A DNA stretch of 64,000 nt from Nostoc sp. NIES-3756 (GCF_001548375.1 NZ_AP017295.1:1646501-1710500); one strand, 5' to 3'; shown: positions 9,460-19,182, numbered from the stretch's first letter. A program made the numbers and translations. Notes: a model not told the origin generated them from the letters alone.

Positions 9460-10200
9460 TCACCTAATTAATATTTCAGCAAGAAGGTTGGGACGAGACA
9501 AATGTGGGCAATGTCCAGAAGGTATTTCCACGGCATCGACTCCCAAACGCTTGCGTGCGGCGTAGCGTGACCATGTAGGGGATATGATGCGATCATTGCG
9601 ACAAACAATATATTTATACTTAACCTTGGGCAAAGCTTTTAAAGGATTCGTTTCAAACATATAGCCCATAAATTGCTGCAAACGACTTTGTGAAATTGCC
9701 CACTGTGCTACATCTGGCTGACAATCATGATAGAAAAACTCCATCAATACTGCTGGGTTTGAATAATCTTTGCCTATAGAAGCTGGTTCATACATATTAG
9801 GTTCATCATAGAACTGTTCAAGTTGGCTAGGGTCTTTTAGCTGGTAGTTAAATGATTTGATGGTTTCAGAATCAAGATGATGAGACAGTTGGTCAAATGT
9901 ACTAACACCAGGATATGGGATTAATCCACCGATAAACACGAGTTGGCGCACTTTTACTACTTCTGCAACGAGAGGAATTACAGTACCAGCCATTGAATGA
10001 CCAACTAGCACAATATCATCATCAGTTTTTGGTAGCGATTGAATTACTGTATCTGCCAATTGGGATAAAGTAGCAGACGCATCTTCAATGGGCAAATCCA
10101 TTGCTATTGTTTTATGGCCTTGTCCTTCTAAATAAGGAATTAGTAAATCCCAACACCAAGTACCTTGAAAAGCACCATGAACTAGACAAAAAAAACTCAT
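9460..10200 (-). CDS. alpha/beta hydrolase (methylesterase/hydroxynitrile lyase-like)
   Basis: 246 residues, a complete alpha/beta hydrolase fold. FCLVHGAFQGTWCWDLLIPY gives the oxyanion region, VLVGHSMAGTVIPLV is the nucleophile elbow with the catalytic Ser, and SGHCPHLSRPNLLAEIL supplies the catalytic His near the C-terminus. CRNDRIISPTWSRYAA gives the probable acid. The order and spacing match the salicylate-binding-protein-2/hydroxynitrile lyase branch, known from plants and many bacteria. Substrate is unknown, probably a small ester. It is followed on the same strand, 95 bases upstream, by the DUF411 gene, so the two may be co-transcribed. ATG at 10200 has no clear Shine-Dalgarno. Confidence 0.85.
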   Translation of the reverse strand: MSFFCLVHGAFQGTWCWDLLIPYLEGQGHKTIAMDLPIEDASATLSQLADTVIQSLPKTDDDIVLVGHSMAGTVIPLVAEVVKVRQLVFIGGLIPYPGVSTFDQLSHHLDSETIKSFNYQLKDPSQLEQFYDEPNMYEPASIGKDYSNPAVLMEFFYHDCQPDVAQWAISQSRLQQFMGYMFETNPLKALPKVKYKYIVCRNDRIISPTWSRYAARKRLGVDAVEIPSGHCPHLSRPNLLAEILIR

Positions 10201-10295
10201 ATTAATTTAATATCTGTAAAATAGAAATTGTCGATTGTGATAATGCTTTTGCCTTGGCATAGGCAACTTTCAAATTTTCATTCATCTTCTTTATT

Positions 10296-10898
10296 TCAGT
10301 AAGATAGATACTCTTTAAAGGCTGCGGTTTTACCTGTTTTATCAAATGTCATGACTGTAAATGGCTGCTTTGTATCGCCTGATTCCATTCCTGGTGTGCC
10401 GATAACCATTCCTGGTACAGCTAAACCTGTAACTGGAGGCTTTTGTTGAAGGAAATTCTTAATATCGTCGGCGGGAATATGCCCTTCCATAACATAGCCA
10501 TCAATAATTGCTGTGTGACAAGATGCTAACTCTGGAGGCAAGTTATACTTTTGTTTGATTGCATCCACATCATCAGTTTTGATATCTGCTTGGATGTTAA
10601 AACCGTTCTTGTGCATATGTTTCACCCAAGCACCACAGCAATTACAAGAGGGACTGCGATAAACTGTAATGTCTCTTGTTCCTGAATAAGATTCGGTTTG
10701 CTTGTCTCCAAAACTGACATTGACCAGTGAGATAGAATTGCTGCTGAGAACTTGTTGATCATTGGTAGCTGTAACATTATCTACTTTGCTCAATAAATTG
10801 AACGTTCCATAGGTTGTTGCTAAAATTCCTAAGCTAACAATCATTGGCAATAAAGAACGTGAAAATTGACTCATCCAAGCAAAAAAGCGTTTGTACAT
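10296..10898 (-). CDS. DUF411 domain protein, membrane-anchored or exported
   Basis: The N-terminus has a basic head and a hydrophobic stretch (LLPMIVSLGILATTYGTFNL) that is a signal peptide or anchor. The rest is a DUF411 domain: YRSPSCNCCGAWVKHMHKNG with a Cys-rich, thioredoxin-like metal site, then LPPELASCHTAIIDGYVMEG and VPGMVIGTPGME. DUF411 proteins are often found with copper-resistance genes and are thought to bind metal. No copper gene is next to this one. I chose ATG at 10898 (200 residues): TTAGG lies upstream of it, while the GTG at 10907 overlaps that Shine-Dalgarno. It lies 95 bases upstream of the hydrolase on the same strand. Confidence 0.85.
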   Translation of the reverse strand: MYKRFFAWMSQFSRSLLPMIVSLGILATTYGTFNLLSKVDNVTATNDQQVLSSNSISLVNVSFGDKQTESYSGTRDITVYRSPSCNCCGAWVKHMHKNGFNIQADIKTDDVDAIKQKYNLPPELASCHTAIIDGYVMEGHIPADDIKNFLQQKPPVTGLAVPGMVIGTPGMESGDTKQPFTVMTFDKTGKTAAFKEYLSY

Positions 10899-11071
10899 TG
10901 TTAACACCTAATAAGTTTCTTTTTATATTGATATTTTCAACCTATCTTTGCTAGTTTAACGTTCTAGTTAAGTGAAAAGTTAACTAAGATTTTCGTCCTG
11001 CTCTAAACAATTACCTTCCACTGCGGGAGTAATCATACAATAGTAATCGCCAGCCTAACTCATACCCACCA

Positions 11072-12124
11072 GTGAACGCCTCTACTAATACCGACTCCGC
11101 TCAAACCCAGTCACGCAAAGCAGACCATATCCGCATCTGCTTGGAAGAAGATGTACAGTTCCGCGAAACTACCAACGGACTAGAACGCTATCGCTTTACT
11201 CATTGTTGCTTACCAGAAATAGACCGCAACGATATCGATCTCAGCACGACTTTTTTAGGTAAAAAACTTAACGCACCCCTGTTAATTTCATCCATGACCG
11301 GGGGAACTGAACAAGCGGGAATGATTAATCAACGTTTAGCAGAACTTGCTCAACACTATAAATTGGCGATGGGTGTTGGTTCCCAACGGGTGGCGGTGGA
11401 AAAACCTCAGGTGGCTGAAACATTTGCTATTCGTAAGTATGCTCCCGATGTGTTGCTGTTTGCTAATGTGGGAGCGGTGCAACTCAATTACAAATATGGT
11501 TTAGACGAGTGTCTAAAAATGATTGATATGCTAGAGGCAGATGCTTTGATTCTGCATATCAATCCCCTACAAGAATGTATTCAACCAAGTGGCGATGTAA
11601 ACTTCAAAGGATTGCTTGACAAAATATCTAAGTTGTGCTTAGAGTTGTCAGTGCCAGTGATTGCCAAAGAAGTGGGTAACGGTATTTCTGGTACAGTGGC
11701 GAAAAAACTTATCGAAGCGGGAGTACAAGCTATTGATGTCGCTGGTGCAGGTGGTACTTCTTGGGCAAAGGTAGAAGGAGAAAGGGCAGAAAACTCTATG
11801 CAACGGCGTTTAGGTAGAACCTTTGCAGATTGGGGTTTGCCGACAGCCGAGTGTATTACAAGTGTAAGAGCGATCGCCCCTCATATTCCCTTAATCGCTT
11901 CTGGTGGTTTGCGAGATGGACTAGATGTAGCCAAAGCGATCGCTTTAGGAGCAGATATTGCCGGTTTAGCTATGCCTTTCCTGCAAGCAGCCGTAGAATC
12001 AGAAACCGCCCTACAAGACTTAGCCCAAGTGCTAATCACCGAAATCACCACAGTATTATTTTGTACTGGCAATGCTACTTTGCATCAGTTAAAACACTCT
12101 CACAGTTTACAACGCCTACAATAA
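11072..12124 (+). CDS. fni: isopentenyl-diphosphate delta-isomerase, type 2
   Basis: An FMN- and NADPH-dependent TIM-barrel enzyme that interconverts isopentenyl and dimethylallyl diphosphate for carotenoids, quinones and phytol. The 350 residues show [16 protein letters not shown] at the start, [16 protein letters not shown], the phosphate/FMN segment [14 protein letters not shown], and [20 protein letters not shown] near the end. Type 2 is the usual isomerase of cyanobacteria. The start is GTG at 11072; no better ATG is available and the N-terminus matches the family. It lies 62 bases before sppA on the same strand, separated by STRR heptamers. Confidence 0.95.
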   Translation: MNASTNTDSAQTQSRKADHIRICLEEDVQFRETTNGLERYRFTHCCLPEIDRNDIDLSTTFLGKKLNAPLLISSMTGGTEQAGMINQRLAELAQHYKLAMGVGSQRVAVEKPQVAETFAIRKYAPDVLLFANVGAVQLNYKYGLDECLKMIDMLEADALILHINPLQECIQPSGDVNFKGLLDKISKLCLELSVPVIAKEVGNGISGTVAKKLIEAGVQAIDVAGAGGTSWAKVEGERAENSMQRRLGRTFADWGLPTAECITSVRAIAPHIPLIASGGLRDGLDVAKAIALGADIAGLAMPFLQAAVESETALQDLAQVLITEITTVLFCTGNATLHQLKHSHSLQRLQ

Positions 12125-12158
12125 ATAACTAGTTAGTCTGTGATTTTTTCTTAGACTA

Positions 12159-12190
12159 ATGACAAATGACTAATAACAAATAACTAATGA
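12159..12190. repeat. STRR-like heptamers before sppA
   Basis: Degenerate copies of GACTAATGACAAATGACTAATAACAAATAACTAATGA units. The sppA start codon at 12187 lies in the last one. Confidence 0.7.
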
Positions 12191-14016
12191 ATAACTTCGT
12201 TAAACAAACTCTTGCAAGTTTACTAGGCACTTTATTTGGACTATTTATATTCGCTGGTGTTGGGACTACAGGACTTTTATTATTGTTATTTGCTGCTGCT
12301 AGTTCTAGTAGTACAGGGCCAGTAGTTAAAAATAAATCAGTATTGGTGTTTGACTTATCGATGAACATCTCCGAAAGGGAACCTAGTGCTGGCGAAGAAC
12401 TACAAAATAGACTCTCAGGTGTGGCACAAGAGCGGATGACCCTGCGCAGTGTTCTCGATAGCATAGAAAAAGCGGGACGAGATAAACGCATTGTGGGAAT
12501 TTACCTAGATGGTACTCGTGGCAGTAATAGTTTGGGCTTTGCCTCTTTGAAAGAAATCCGCAAAGCTCTAGAAGATTTCCGTAAATCTGGAAAGAAGGTG
12601 ATTGCTTACGGTGTAGATTGGTCAGAACGCGAATATTACTTGAGTTCGGTAGCGGATACCGTTGCACTTAATCCCTTGGGTGAATTAGAAGTTAACGGTT
12701 TGAGTAGCCAACCGATATTTTTAGCGGGAGCATTGCAAAAGTATGGTATTGGCGTTCAGGTTGTACGCGCTGGAAAATTTAAGGGAGCAGTTGAACCATT
12801 TGTTTTAAATAAACTCAGTCCTGAAAACCGCCAACAAACCCAGAAATTATTAGACGATGTTTGGAGTGAGTGGCGTACAACAGTCGGTAAGAGCCGGAAA
12901 ATTGACCCGCAAAAACTACAAGCGATCGCAGATAATCAATCATCCTTAGAACCCACAGCCGCCAAAAGCAACGGTTTAGTAGACCAAGTAGTATACAACG
13001 ATGAGATAGTTGCTGACCTAAAAAAATTAACAGGAAGCGATAAACAAGATAAGACATTTAAGCAGATTAGCTTGCGTCGATATGCCCAAGTTCCAGGTGA
13101 GCAATTCGGTATAAACAAAGACTCCAAGAACAAGATTGCTGTGGTTTATGCTGAAGGTGATATCGTCGATGGTCAAGGTGAAGAAGGGCAAATAGGAGGC
13201 GATCGCTTTGCCCGGATCTTTAATACAATCAGACAAGATAAAAACGTCAAAGCAGTAGTTTTGCGAATTAACAGCCCTGGTGGTAGCGCCATAGCATCAG
13301 AAGTCATGCAGCGAGAAATTCGCTTAACTCGTCAAAGCAAGCCTGTCATTGTCTCGATGGGTGATTATGCCGCCTCCGGTGGTTACTGGATAGCCACCGA
13401 CTCTAACAGAATTTTCGCTGAACCCAATACAATCACAGGCTCTATTGGTGTATTTGGCGTACTGTTTAACGGGCAGAAACTAGCAAATGATAATGGTATC
13501 ACTTGGGATGCAGTCAAAACCGCGCGTTATGCTGATAGCCAAACAGTAGCTCGTCCTAAGTCACCCCAAGAGATAGCCATTTACCAGCGCAGCGTTAACC
13601 GCATTTACAACATGTTTATCAATAAAGTTGCCCAAGGCCGCAAATTACCTACACAAAAAGTAGCAGAAATTGCTCAAGGTAGAGTTTGGTCTGGTGTAGC
13701 AGCAAAACAAATCGGGTTAGTTGATGAAATTGGTGGTTTGAATGCTGCTGTAGAATACGCTGCTAAGGAAGCAAAGCTAGGTAAAGATTGGGAGTTAAAA
13801 GAATATCCCAGAGAAAGCACTTTCGAGGAACGCTTTTTCGGAGGAGTAGTTGAAGACGTTAGTGTTGCTTTAGGGGTTGAGAAGTTAGTCAATAAACCAA
13901 CTGATCCATTAACAACGGAATTGCAGAAATTACAACAAGAATTTGCAATTTTGCAGAGAATGAACGACCCTCAAGGTGTATATGCGCGGTTGCCTTTTCA
14001 CCTAAAAATTGAGTAA
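12187..14016 (+). CDS. sppA: signal peptide peptidase SppA, long (67K) type
   Basis: A membrane-bound serine protease that degrades cleaved signal peptides; in cyanobacteria SppA has also been linked to acclimation to light. The 609 residues have an N-terminal anchor (LLGTLFGLFIFAGVGTTGLL) and two tandem SppA domains, as in the long enteric type. The Ser/Lys dyad is visible: Lys199 in GKFKGAVEPF of the first domain and Ser397 in GDYAASGGYWIA of the second. INSPGGSAIASEVMQ and ITGSIGVFG are conserved barrel elements. ATG at 12187 lies in STRR heptamers. It follows fni closely but need not share its transcript. A hairpin follows the stop codon. Confidence 0.95.
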   Translation: MNNFVKQTLASLLGTLFGLFIFAGVGTTGLLLLLFAAASSSSTGPVVKNKSVLVFDLSMNISEREPSAGEELQNRLSGVAQERMTLRSVLDSIEKAGRDKRIVGIYLDGTRGSNSLGFASLKEIRKALEDFRKSGKKVIAYGVDWSEREYYLSSVADTVALNPLGELEVNGLSSQPIFLAGALQKYGIGVQVVRAGKFKGAVEPFVLNKLSPENRQQTQKLLDDVWSEWRTTVGKSRKIDPQKLQAIADNQSSLEPTAAKSNGLVDQVVYNDEIVADLKKLTGSDKQDKTFKQISLRRYAQVPGEQFGINKDSKNKIAVVYAEGDIVDGQGEEGQIGGDRFARIFNTIRQDKNVKAVVLRINSPGGSAIASEVMQREIRLTRQSKPVIVSMGDYAASGGYWIATDSNRIFAEPNTITGSIGVFGVLFNGQKLANDNGITWDAVKTARYADSQTVARPKSPQEIAIYQRSVNRIYNMFINKVAQGRKLPTQKVAEIAQGRVWSGVAAKQIGLVDEIGGLNAAVEYAAKEAKLGKDWELKEYPRESTFEERFFGGVVEDVSVALGVEKLVNKPTDPLTTELQKLQQEFAILQRMNDPQGVYARLPFHLKIE

Positions 14017-14049
14017 ACATTTTGTTGTAGCATCACAAGGGAAGTATAT

Positions 14050-14074
14050 TTTGGGTGGGCATTGTCCACCCAAA
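14050..14074. terminator. bidirectional hairpin between sppA and the WD40/J-domain gene
   Basis: A perfect 9-base stem (TTTGGGTGG/CCACCCAAA) with a 7-base loop GCATTGT between two convergent genes. The same GGTGGGCATTG loop family recurs at 47121-47139. It acts plausibly as a terminator in both directions, with A/T-rich flanks. Confidence 0.6.
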
Positions 14075-14107
14075 CAATTGATTTTAATAAAAAAATATAA
14101 ATTAGAA

Positions 14108-15841
14108 TTACACATCAAATCTTATTACATTCATTTGCTCATTGTAAGCTGTGTAAGCCTGATTAATTGCTTGCATCACAGATTCTGAAGTTACACAATT
14201 GTTAATATCAGGATGATATTTCCTGGCTAATTGCAGGTAAGCAAACTTTACTTCCTGAGGATGTGCATTTTGATCTACACCCAAAACTTCCCACCAATCT
14301 CCAGAGAAGTTAGCGTTATTTTGCGTTTGCATCCAAATATTTATAGTACCGTTTTTACCTCCACTAACTAGCGTTTTACTATCAGGGCTAAAAGCAACAG
14401 GACTCAAACCATCAAGAGTCTGTATTACTTGTTTGTTATGTAAATTCCACAGTTTAATGATGCCATCTCGGCTACTACTAGCTAAGATTGTTCTGTCATG
14501 GCTCATAGCAAGACATGATATAGATGCTGAGTGTTCTGTTAATGTAGAGAGCAATTTTCCTGTATCAAGATTCCACAACTTGATTGTATTGTCTGTACTA
14601 CCGCTAATCAAAGTTTGGCTATCCTGACTGATAACAACTGTAGTTACGACTCCTAAATGTTCAGTTATTATGTAGCGCTGTCTCCAAGTATTCAAATCCC
14701 AAATTATAACAACTTTATCAACACCACAACTTACAAGCGTCTTACCGTCAGGACTGAAAGCAACAGATAAAACCGAGTTTTTGTGTCCATTTAAAGTTTG
14801 TTTTAAATTCCCACTATAGCGTCCCCAAATTCTGATACTACCATCAGTGCTTCCACTAGCAATATATTTTCCATCAGGGCTAAAAGCAACCGAGTTAACA
14901 AACCCATCATGGCTATAAGGAGAACTTGAGTAAAAGAATGTCCGTAAAAACTTTCTTGTATTCAGTTGCCAACAACTAATTTTTCGATCTACACTCCCAC
15001 TAACAACCTGCTGCCCATCAGGACTGATAGCAACAGATAAAACTGCCTCAGCTTGTCCAGTAAAGGTGTAAAGCCATTTTCCTGTTTTTAAATCCCAAAG
15101 ATTAACTTGCCTATCATCACTACCACTGACTAAACTTTCACCATCAGGGGTAATAGCGATCGCATTCACTCCAGCTAAATGACCTTTGAGTGTTTGTATA
15201 CATCTCCACCTTCCTGAAGACTCCGTTTGTAGAGAAATTACTTCTGGTTCAGTTTTAGTAGATGAATTATTACTAACTTGTGCCTTAAGCGCTGCTAACT
15301 CATCCTCAAGTTCTAATGCTGCAAACTTGCGGTTGAGATCCTCTCCAGACAAAAATAGCTTTAACTCTCTAACTGCGGCACTATAATAATCCATCTGCAA
15401 GACTTTTTCTTCCATACGCTCAAAAACTTGAGCAGGAGTTTCTTTAACTTCAGATTCGTCTAAAAGTTTGGCAATACCATAAGACGCAAGTCCCACCACT
15501 GCACCAATACCCGCCATTGGTACTGTACCAATACCAAATGCCAGCCCAATTTTTGGTGCTACTAACCCCATACCACCGAATACGCCAGAAAAAGCAACAC
15601 CGCCAACAGCACCAATTCCCATTGCACTAACAGCCACAGTATCTACCTCTGTGACTGCTTTCCATACACCATAAGCAGCCACACCAGCTACAGCACCAGC
15701 CGCAACCACAGGAGTTGTTCCTACAGCAACTGCACCGAATCCTCCCGCTAATCCCATTCCGCCTACTGTAGCCGAAACACCTGCACCGGCTAGACTTCCC
15801 CCAGCAATGAATGCTGCACCTGTTTGATAATTTCCAGCCAT
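14108..15841 (-). CDS. Gly-rich membrane / WD40 propeller / C-terminal J-domain protein
   Basis: 577 residues in an unusual order. Residues 1-125 are hydrophobic and very rich in Gly and Ala (GGMGLAGGFGAVAVGTT, GVFGGMGLVAPKIGLAFGIG), like glycine-zipper membrane segments. Residues 130-190 are charged helix (ALELEDELAALKAQ). Residues about 210-504 hold seven WD40 repeats, each with SPDG and a terminal W-D-like pair (NLWDLKTGK, IRIWGRYSG, IIWDLNTWR, KLWNLDTGK, KLWNLHNKQ), enough for a seven-bladed propeller. Residues 514-570 are a J domain (WWEVLGVDQNAHPQEVKFAY) with an intact HPD at 543-545. A J domain normally stimulates DnaK/Hsp70, so recruitment of Hsp70 to a membrane or partner platform is my inference. 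ATG at 15841. No partner gene is adjacent. Confidence 0.85.
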   Translation of the reverse strand: MAGNYQTGAAFIAGGSLAGAGVSATVGGMGLAGGFGAVAVGTTPVVAAGAVAGVAAYGVWKAVTEVDTVAVSAMGIGAVGGVAFSGVFGGMGLVAPKIGLAFGIGTVPMAGIGAVVGLASYGIAKLLDESEVKETPAQVFERMEEKVLQMDYYSAAVRELKLFLSGEDLNRKFAALELEDELAALKAQVSNNSSTKTEPEVISLQTESSGRWRCIQTLKGHLAGVNAIAITPDGESLVSGSDDRQVNLWDLKTGKWLYTFTGQAEAVLSVAISPDGQQVVSGSVDRKISCWQLNTRKFLRTFFYSSSPYSHDGFVNSVAFSPDGKYIASGSTDGSIRIWGRYSGNLKQTLNGHKNSVLSVAFSPDGKTLVSCGVDKVVIIWDLNTWRQRYIITEHLGVVTTVVISQDSQTLISGSTDNTIKLWNLDTGKLLSTLTEHSASISCLAMSHDRTILASSSRDGIIKLWNLHNKQVIQTLDGLSPVAFSPDSKTLVSGGKNGTINIWMQTQNNANFSGDWWEVLGVDQNAHPQEVKFAYLQLARKYHPDINNCVTSESVMQAINQAYTAYNEQMNVIRFDV

Positions 15842-16000
15842 TGATAATTAACACTGATATTTTAAGATACTTAAATATTATCCTGATTACATAGATAATG
15901 CCCAGTCAAAACCAATAGAATTTTGATTTTTACTTCTCAATTTTGTATTAGGTGCAGGCTTCAGCTATCTTAAGTTTTGAGATAACAAATTGCGCTTAAT

Positions 16001-17194
16001 ATGACCTCGCTTACTCCTCACCAAAAAGCTAAAGCCTTAAAACCCGGTAGCCGTCGTCCGGCGAAAGAACTATGCAGCGAATGTGGACTGTGCGACACAT
16101 ACTACATTCACTATGTCAAGGAAGCTTGCGCTTTTATTACCCAGCAAATAGACACACTGGAAGAACAAACCCATACGCGATCGCGCAACCTCGATAACCC
16201 TGATGAACTCTACTTCGGTGTGCATCAAGACATGATGGCAGCGAAGAAACAACAACCCATCGAAGGCGCACAATGGACTGGGATAGTCAGCACCATTGCC
16301 ATAGAAATGCTCAATCGGGGCTTAGTTGAAGGTGTTGTCTGTGTGCAGAATACCAAAGAAGACCGCTTCCAACCCATGCCTGTGATTGCTCGTACCCCAG
16401 AAGAAATACTGGCAGCGCGTGTAAATAAACCAACACTTTCCCCTAACCTTTCCATATTGGAACAGGTAGAAACATCGGGGATGAAGCGATTATTAGTCAT
16501 TGGTGTGGGTTGTCAAATTCAGGCGTTACGTGCTGTAGAGAAAAAACTAGGCTTAGAAAAGCTCTACGTTTTGGGTACACCATGCGTAGATAACGTCAGC
16601 CGGGCGGGACTGCAAAAATTTCTAGAAACCACCAGCCGATCGCCTGATACTGTCGTACACTATGAGTTCATGCAGGACTTTCGCATTCACTTCAAACATG
16701 AGGATGGCTCAATCGAGAAAGTACCTTTCTTTGGGTTAAAAACTAACCAACTCAAAGATGTCTTCGCCCCTTCCTGCATGAGTTGCTTCGATTATGTCAA
16801 CTCCCTAGCCGATTTAGTAGTTGGTTACATGGGCGCACCCTTCGGCTGGCAGTGGATTGTAGTTAGAAATGATACAGGTAAAGAAATGCTGGACTTGGTG
16901 AAAGACCAGTTAGATACTCAGCCTGTGATGTCTCAAGGAAATCGGAAAGAAGCGGTACAACAGGGCATACCTGCTTATGATAAGGGTGTGACTCTGCCTA
17001 TGTGGGCGGCAAAACTTATGGGTGTGGTGATTGATAAGATTGGGCCTAAAGGTTTGGAGTATGCCAGATTTTCGATTGATTCGCACTTTACCAGGAATTA
17101 TTTATTTGTAAAGCGGAATCATGGGGAGAAGTTAGAGGCTCATGTGCCGGAGTTTGCTAAACGCATCGTTGGGCAGTATAAGTTACCAGAATAA
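16001..17194 (+). CDS. bciB: ferredoxin-dependent 8-vinyl (divinyl chlorophyllide) reductase, F420H2-dehydrogenase beta-subunit family
   Basis: 397 residues of the FrhB/FdhB family, the same length class as Synechocystis Slr1923, which reduces the 8-vinyl group in chlorophyll synthesis. The N-terminus carries an iron-sulfur motif CSECGLCDTYY, and further Cys lie in GVGCQIQALRAVEKK, GTPCVDN and FAPSCMSCFDYVNSLADLVV, as expected for two [4Fe-4S] clusters and FAD. GYMGAPFGWQWIVVRND is also typical. The related plant enzyme is 7-hydroxymethyl chlorophyll a reductase, so the substrate is inferred by similarity to Slr1923. ATG at 16001. It is transcribed alone, divergent from the WD40/J-domain gene. 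Confidence 0.88.
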   Translation: MTSLTPHQKAKALKPGSRRPAKELCSECGLCDTYYIHYVKEACAFITQQIDTLEEQTHTRSRNLDNPDELYFGVHQDMMAAKKQQPIEGAQWTGIVSTIAIEMLNRGLVEGVVCVQNTKEDRFQPMPVIARTPEEILAARVNKPTLSPNLSILEQVETSGMKRLLVIGVGCQIQALRAVEKKLGLEKLYVLGTPCVDNVSRAGLQKFLETTSRSPDTVVHYEFMQDFRIHFKHEDGSIEKVPFFGLKTNQLKDVFAPSCMSCFDYVNSLADLVVGYMGAPFGWQWIVVRNDTGKEMLDLVKDQLDTQPVMSQGNRKEAVQQGIPAYDKGVTLPMWAAKLMGVVIDKIGPKGLEYARFSIDSHFTRNYLFVKRNHGEKLEAHVPEFAKRIVGQYKLPE

Positions 17195-17274
17195 ATATTT
17201 GTGCAAAGGCGTGATGCTATTTTTATCGTCTTTATACCAAATTTGAGGATGAGGCGTAAGAAAATTAGTTTCAA

Positions 17275-17343
17275 GTCGCTCTGTGATCTCTGAGTCTCTG
17301 TGGTTTAATCAATGATTTTTTTACCACAGAGGCACAGAGCGAC
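17275..17343. repeat. imperfect inverted repeat (CTCTGTGGT element)
   Basis: GTCGCTCTGTG plus CTCTGTGGT on the left pairs with ACCACAGAG plus CACAGAGCGAC on the right. The left arm has about 9 extra bases. The loop is AT-rich and ends in a T-run. The sequence type (ACCACAGAGGCACAGAG) is a common cyanobacterial intergenic repeat. It may end bciB transcription. Confidence 0.6.
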
Positions 17344-17486
17344 AGAGTTATATTTATAGATTAACACTGAGGATTTAAAAATTAACTTATTCATAACTTA
17401 TACTTAAACTTAAATTAGTAAAAAATTAATAAGTGTGAGAGTCACTGACCGTAAAGCGCCTTGTTAAAGCAACCCAATTTGCATAT

Positions 17487-19109
17487 ATGGCAGCGTTTAA
17501 AACTCCTCTACGCTTCTTTAACGATATTGATTCTGTATCTAAGCTTGGTCTTCTCTCTTTGGGACTAGCGAGTGCCACTCTATTAGTATTTGTTAGCTTT
17601 AATTTTATAAATAGATTTAGCGGCACTAAACTTACCCTTGTGGCTGGAGATGAAAAAGGGGAAAGCTACATCATCAGTAAAGCGATTGAAGAAGTAGTTG
17701 AGCGCAAATCTAACATTCAAATTGATGTAGTAGCCACTGGTGGGACAAAAGAAAATTTAGAAAAATTAGAAAAAGGCGAAGCTGATTTAGCAACGGCTCA
17801 GGCTGATGTGATTACAGAAGAAATAAATATAATTAGAAACCGTAATCCTCAATTATCTGAGCCACAGTTACAAGTAGCAGAACGTACTGTAGTCATATTA
17901 TATAAAGACCTATTTCAGCTAGTAGTTAGAGATGCTAATATTAAAAAATTTGTTCAACTCAAAGGTAAAACAATTTCTCTCCCAGCAAAAGGCGGACAAT
18001 ATGAATCTTTTAAACAAGTAGCCAAGCATTTTGGCTTAAGTGAAAAAGATTTAAAAATTACAGGTTTAGACAGTAACGGTAAATCTAATCCAGCTTATAA
18101 CGATGGGTTAGCAGATAAAGATTTTCTCGGTAAAAAAGCAGATGCTCTATTTCGCGTCCGTGCTTTAGGTAATAGAAGTATATCTGCACTTGTACAAAAG
18201 TCTAGTGGCAGATTAGTGGCAATTGAACAAGCAGAAGCGATGAAAATTCTGCATCCAGCCTTAGAAAGCGCCATAATTCCTGAAGGAGCCTACGGAGGTA
18301 ATCTGCCAATACCAGAAACAGACATAGCAACGGTAGCAGTATCAAGATTGTTACTCGCTAGTGACAAAGTAGATAAAGATGTTATTCAAGAAATTACTCA
18401 AATTATATTTGAAAATCGGCGAGAAATAGCTAATGCTGTTTCTCCTAATCATCCAGAAGTAAAGCCTTTAGTAGCTACTATTAGTCAACCTAATACTACC
18501 AATAGTTCAGGTATTCCCCCTATCCATCCAGGGGCGATCGCTTTCTACGAGCAAAGCCAACCTTCGTTTATCCAAGAACATGCTGACTACGTAGCTTTGC
18601 TGCTGACAGTTGTTTTACTAATTTTTTCTTGGCTGCGACAAATCAAAATTTGGATAGAAGGGCGTAAGAAAAATGAGGCTGATGAATATATTGAATCAGC
18701 CATTAAATTGATGAATAAAAGTTTAGGTGATGTAGTTTTTAGACAACAATTACTTGATGAAGCCTTTAACGCAGCAGCTAAAGCCCTAATTCAAGAAAGG
18801 ATTTCTCAAGAATCTTTTAGAACTTTTAACGAAGCTTATAAAACTACAAGGGAAGCACTAGAGCGGGAAGCAAAATTTGACATAGAAAATATCGAGAAAA
18901 ATCAGAGAGAACTGGCAGCGAAATACATCAAAGAAGTTGTAGAATTGCTCAACTATGATATGCAAAACAAAGATTTATTACAGCAAAAAATTGATGTAAT
19001 TCTCAGAGAAGTAGCGCAAAGATTAATTGCAGACGAGATATCAGAAGAATCTTTCCGAACCTTTATTGAAGCATATAAAACTACAAGAGACGCAATTGAG
19101 CGAAATTAG
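17487..19109 (+). CDS. orphan TAXI-family solute-binding protein with two membrane helices and a duplicated cytoplasmic tail
   Basis: 540 residues. A membrane helix at about 20-41 is followed by a TAXI/NMT1-type binding domain (47-355) with LTLVAGDEKGESYIISKAIE, KLEKGEADLATAQADVITEE and GKTISLPAKGGQYESFKQVA. A second helix lies at about 366-386 (YVALLLTVVLLIFSWL). After it comes a charged tail with two copies of a 60-residue helical unit, sharing IAxEEISEESFRTFIEAYKT-like sequence (QERISQESFRTFNEAYKTTR and ADEISEESFRTFIEAYKTTR). TAXI proteins usually feed TRAP transporters, but no TRAP permease gene is present here. A periplasmic sensor signalling through the tail is inference. ATG at 17487 lacks a clear Shine-Dalgarno. 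Confidence 0.82.
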   Translation: MAAFKTPLRFFNDIDSVSKLGLLSLGLASATLLVFVSFNFINRFSGTKLTLVAGDEKGESYIISKAIEEVVERKSNIQIDVVATGGTKENLEKLEKGEADLATAQADVITEEINIIRNRNPQLSEPQLQVAERTVVILYKDLFQLVVRDANIKKFVQLKGKTISLPAKGGQYESFKQVAKHFGLSEKDLKITGLDSNGKSNPAYNDGLADKDFLGKKADALFRVRALGNRSISALVQKSSGRLVAIEQAEAMKILHPALESAIIPEGAYGGNLPIPETDIATVAVSRLLLASDKVDKDVIQEITQIIFENRREIANAVSPNHPEVKPLVATISQPNTTNSSGIPPIHPGAIAFYEQSQPSFIQEHADYVALLLTVVLLIFSWLRQIKIWIEGRKKNEADEYIESAIKLMNKSLGDVVFRQQLLDEAFNAAAKALIQERISQESFRTFNEAYKTTREALEREAKFDIENIEKNQRELAAKYIKEVVELLNYDMQNKDLLQQKIDVILREVAQRLIADEISEESFRTFIEAYKTTRDAIERN

Positions 19110-19182
19110 GAGGGAATCAGTGCTGAGTGCTGAAGCGCGGAAGCGGGGCGATGAGCAGCGTGATGAGTAGAAAGTGAGGAAA

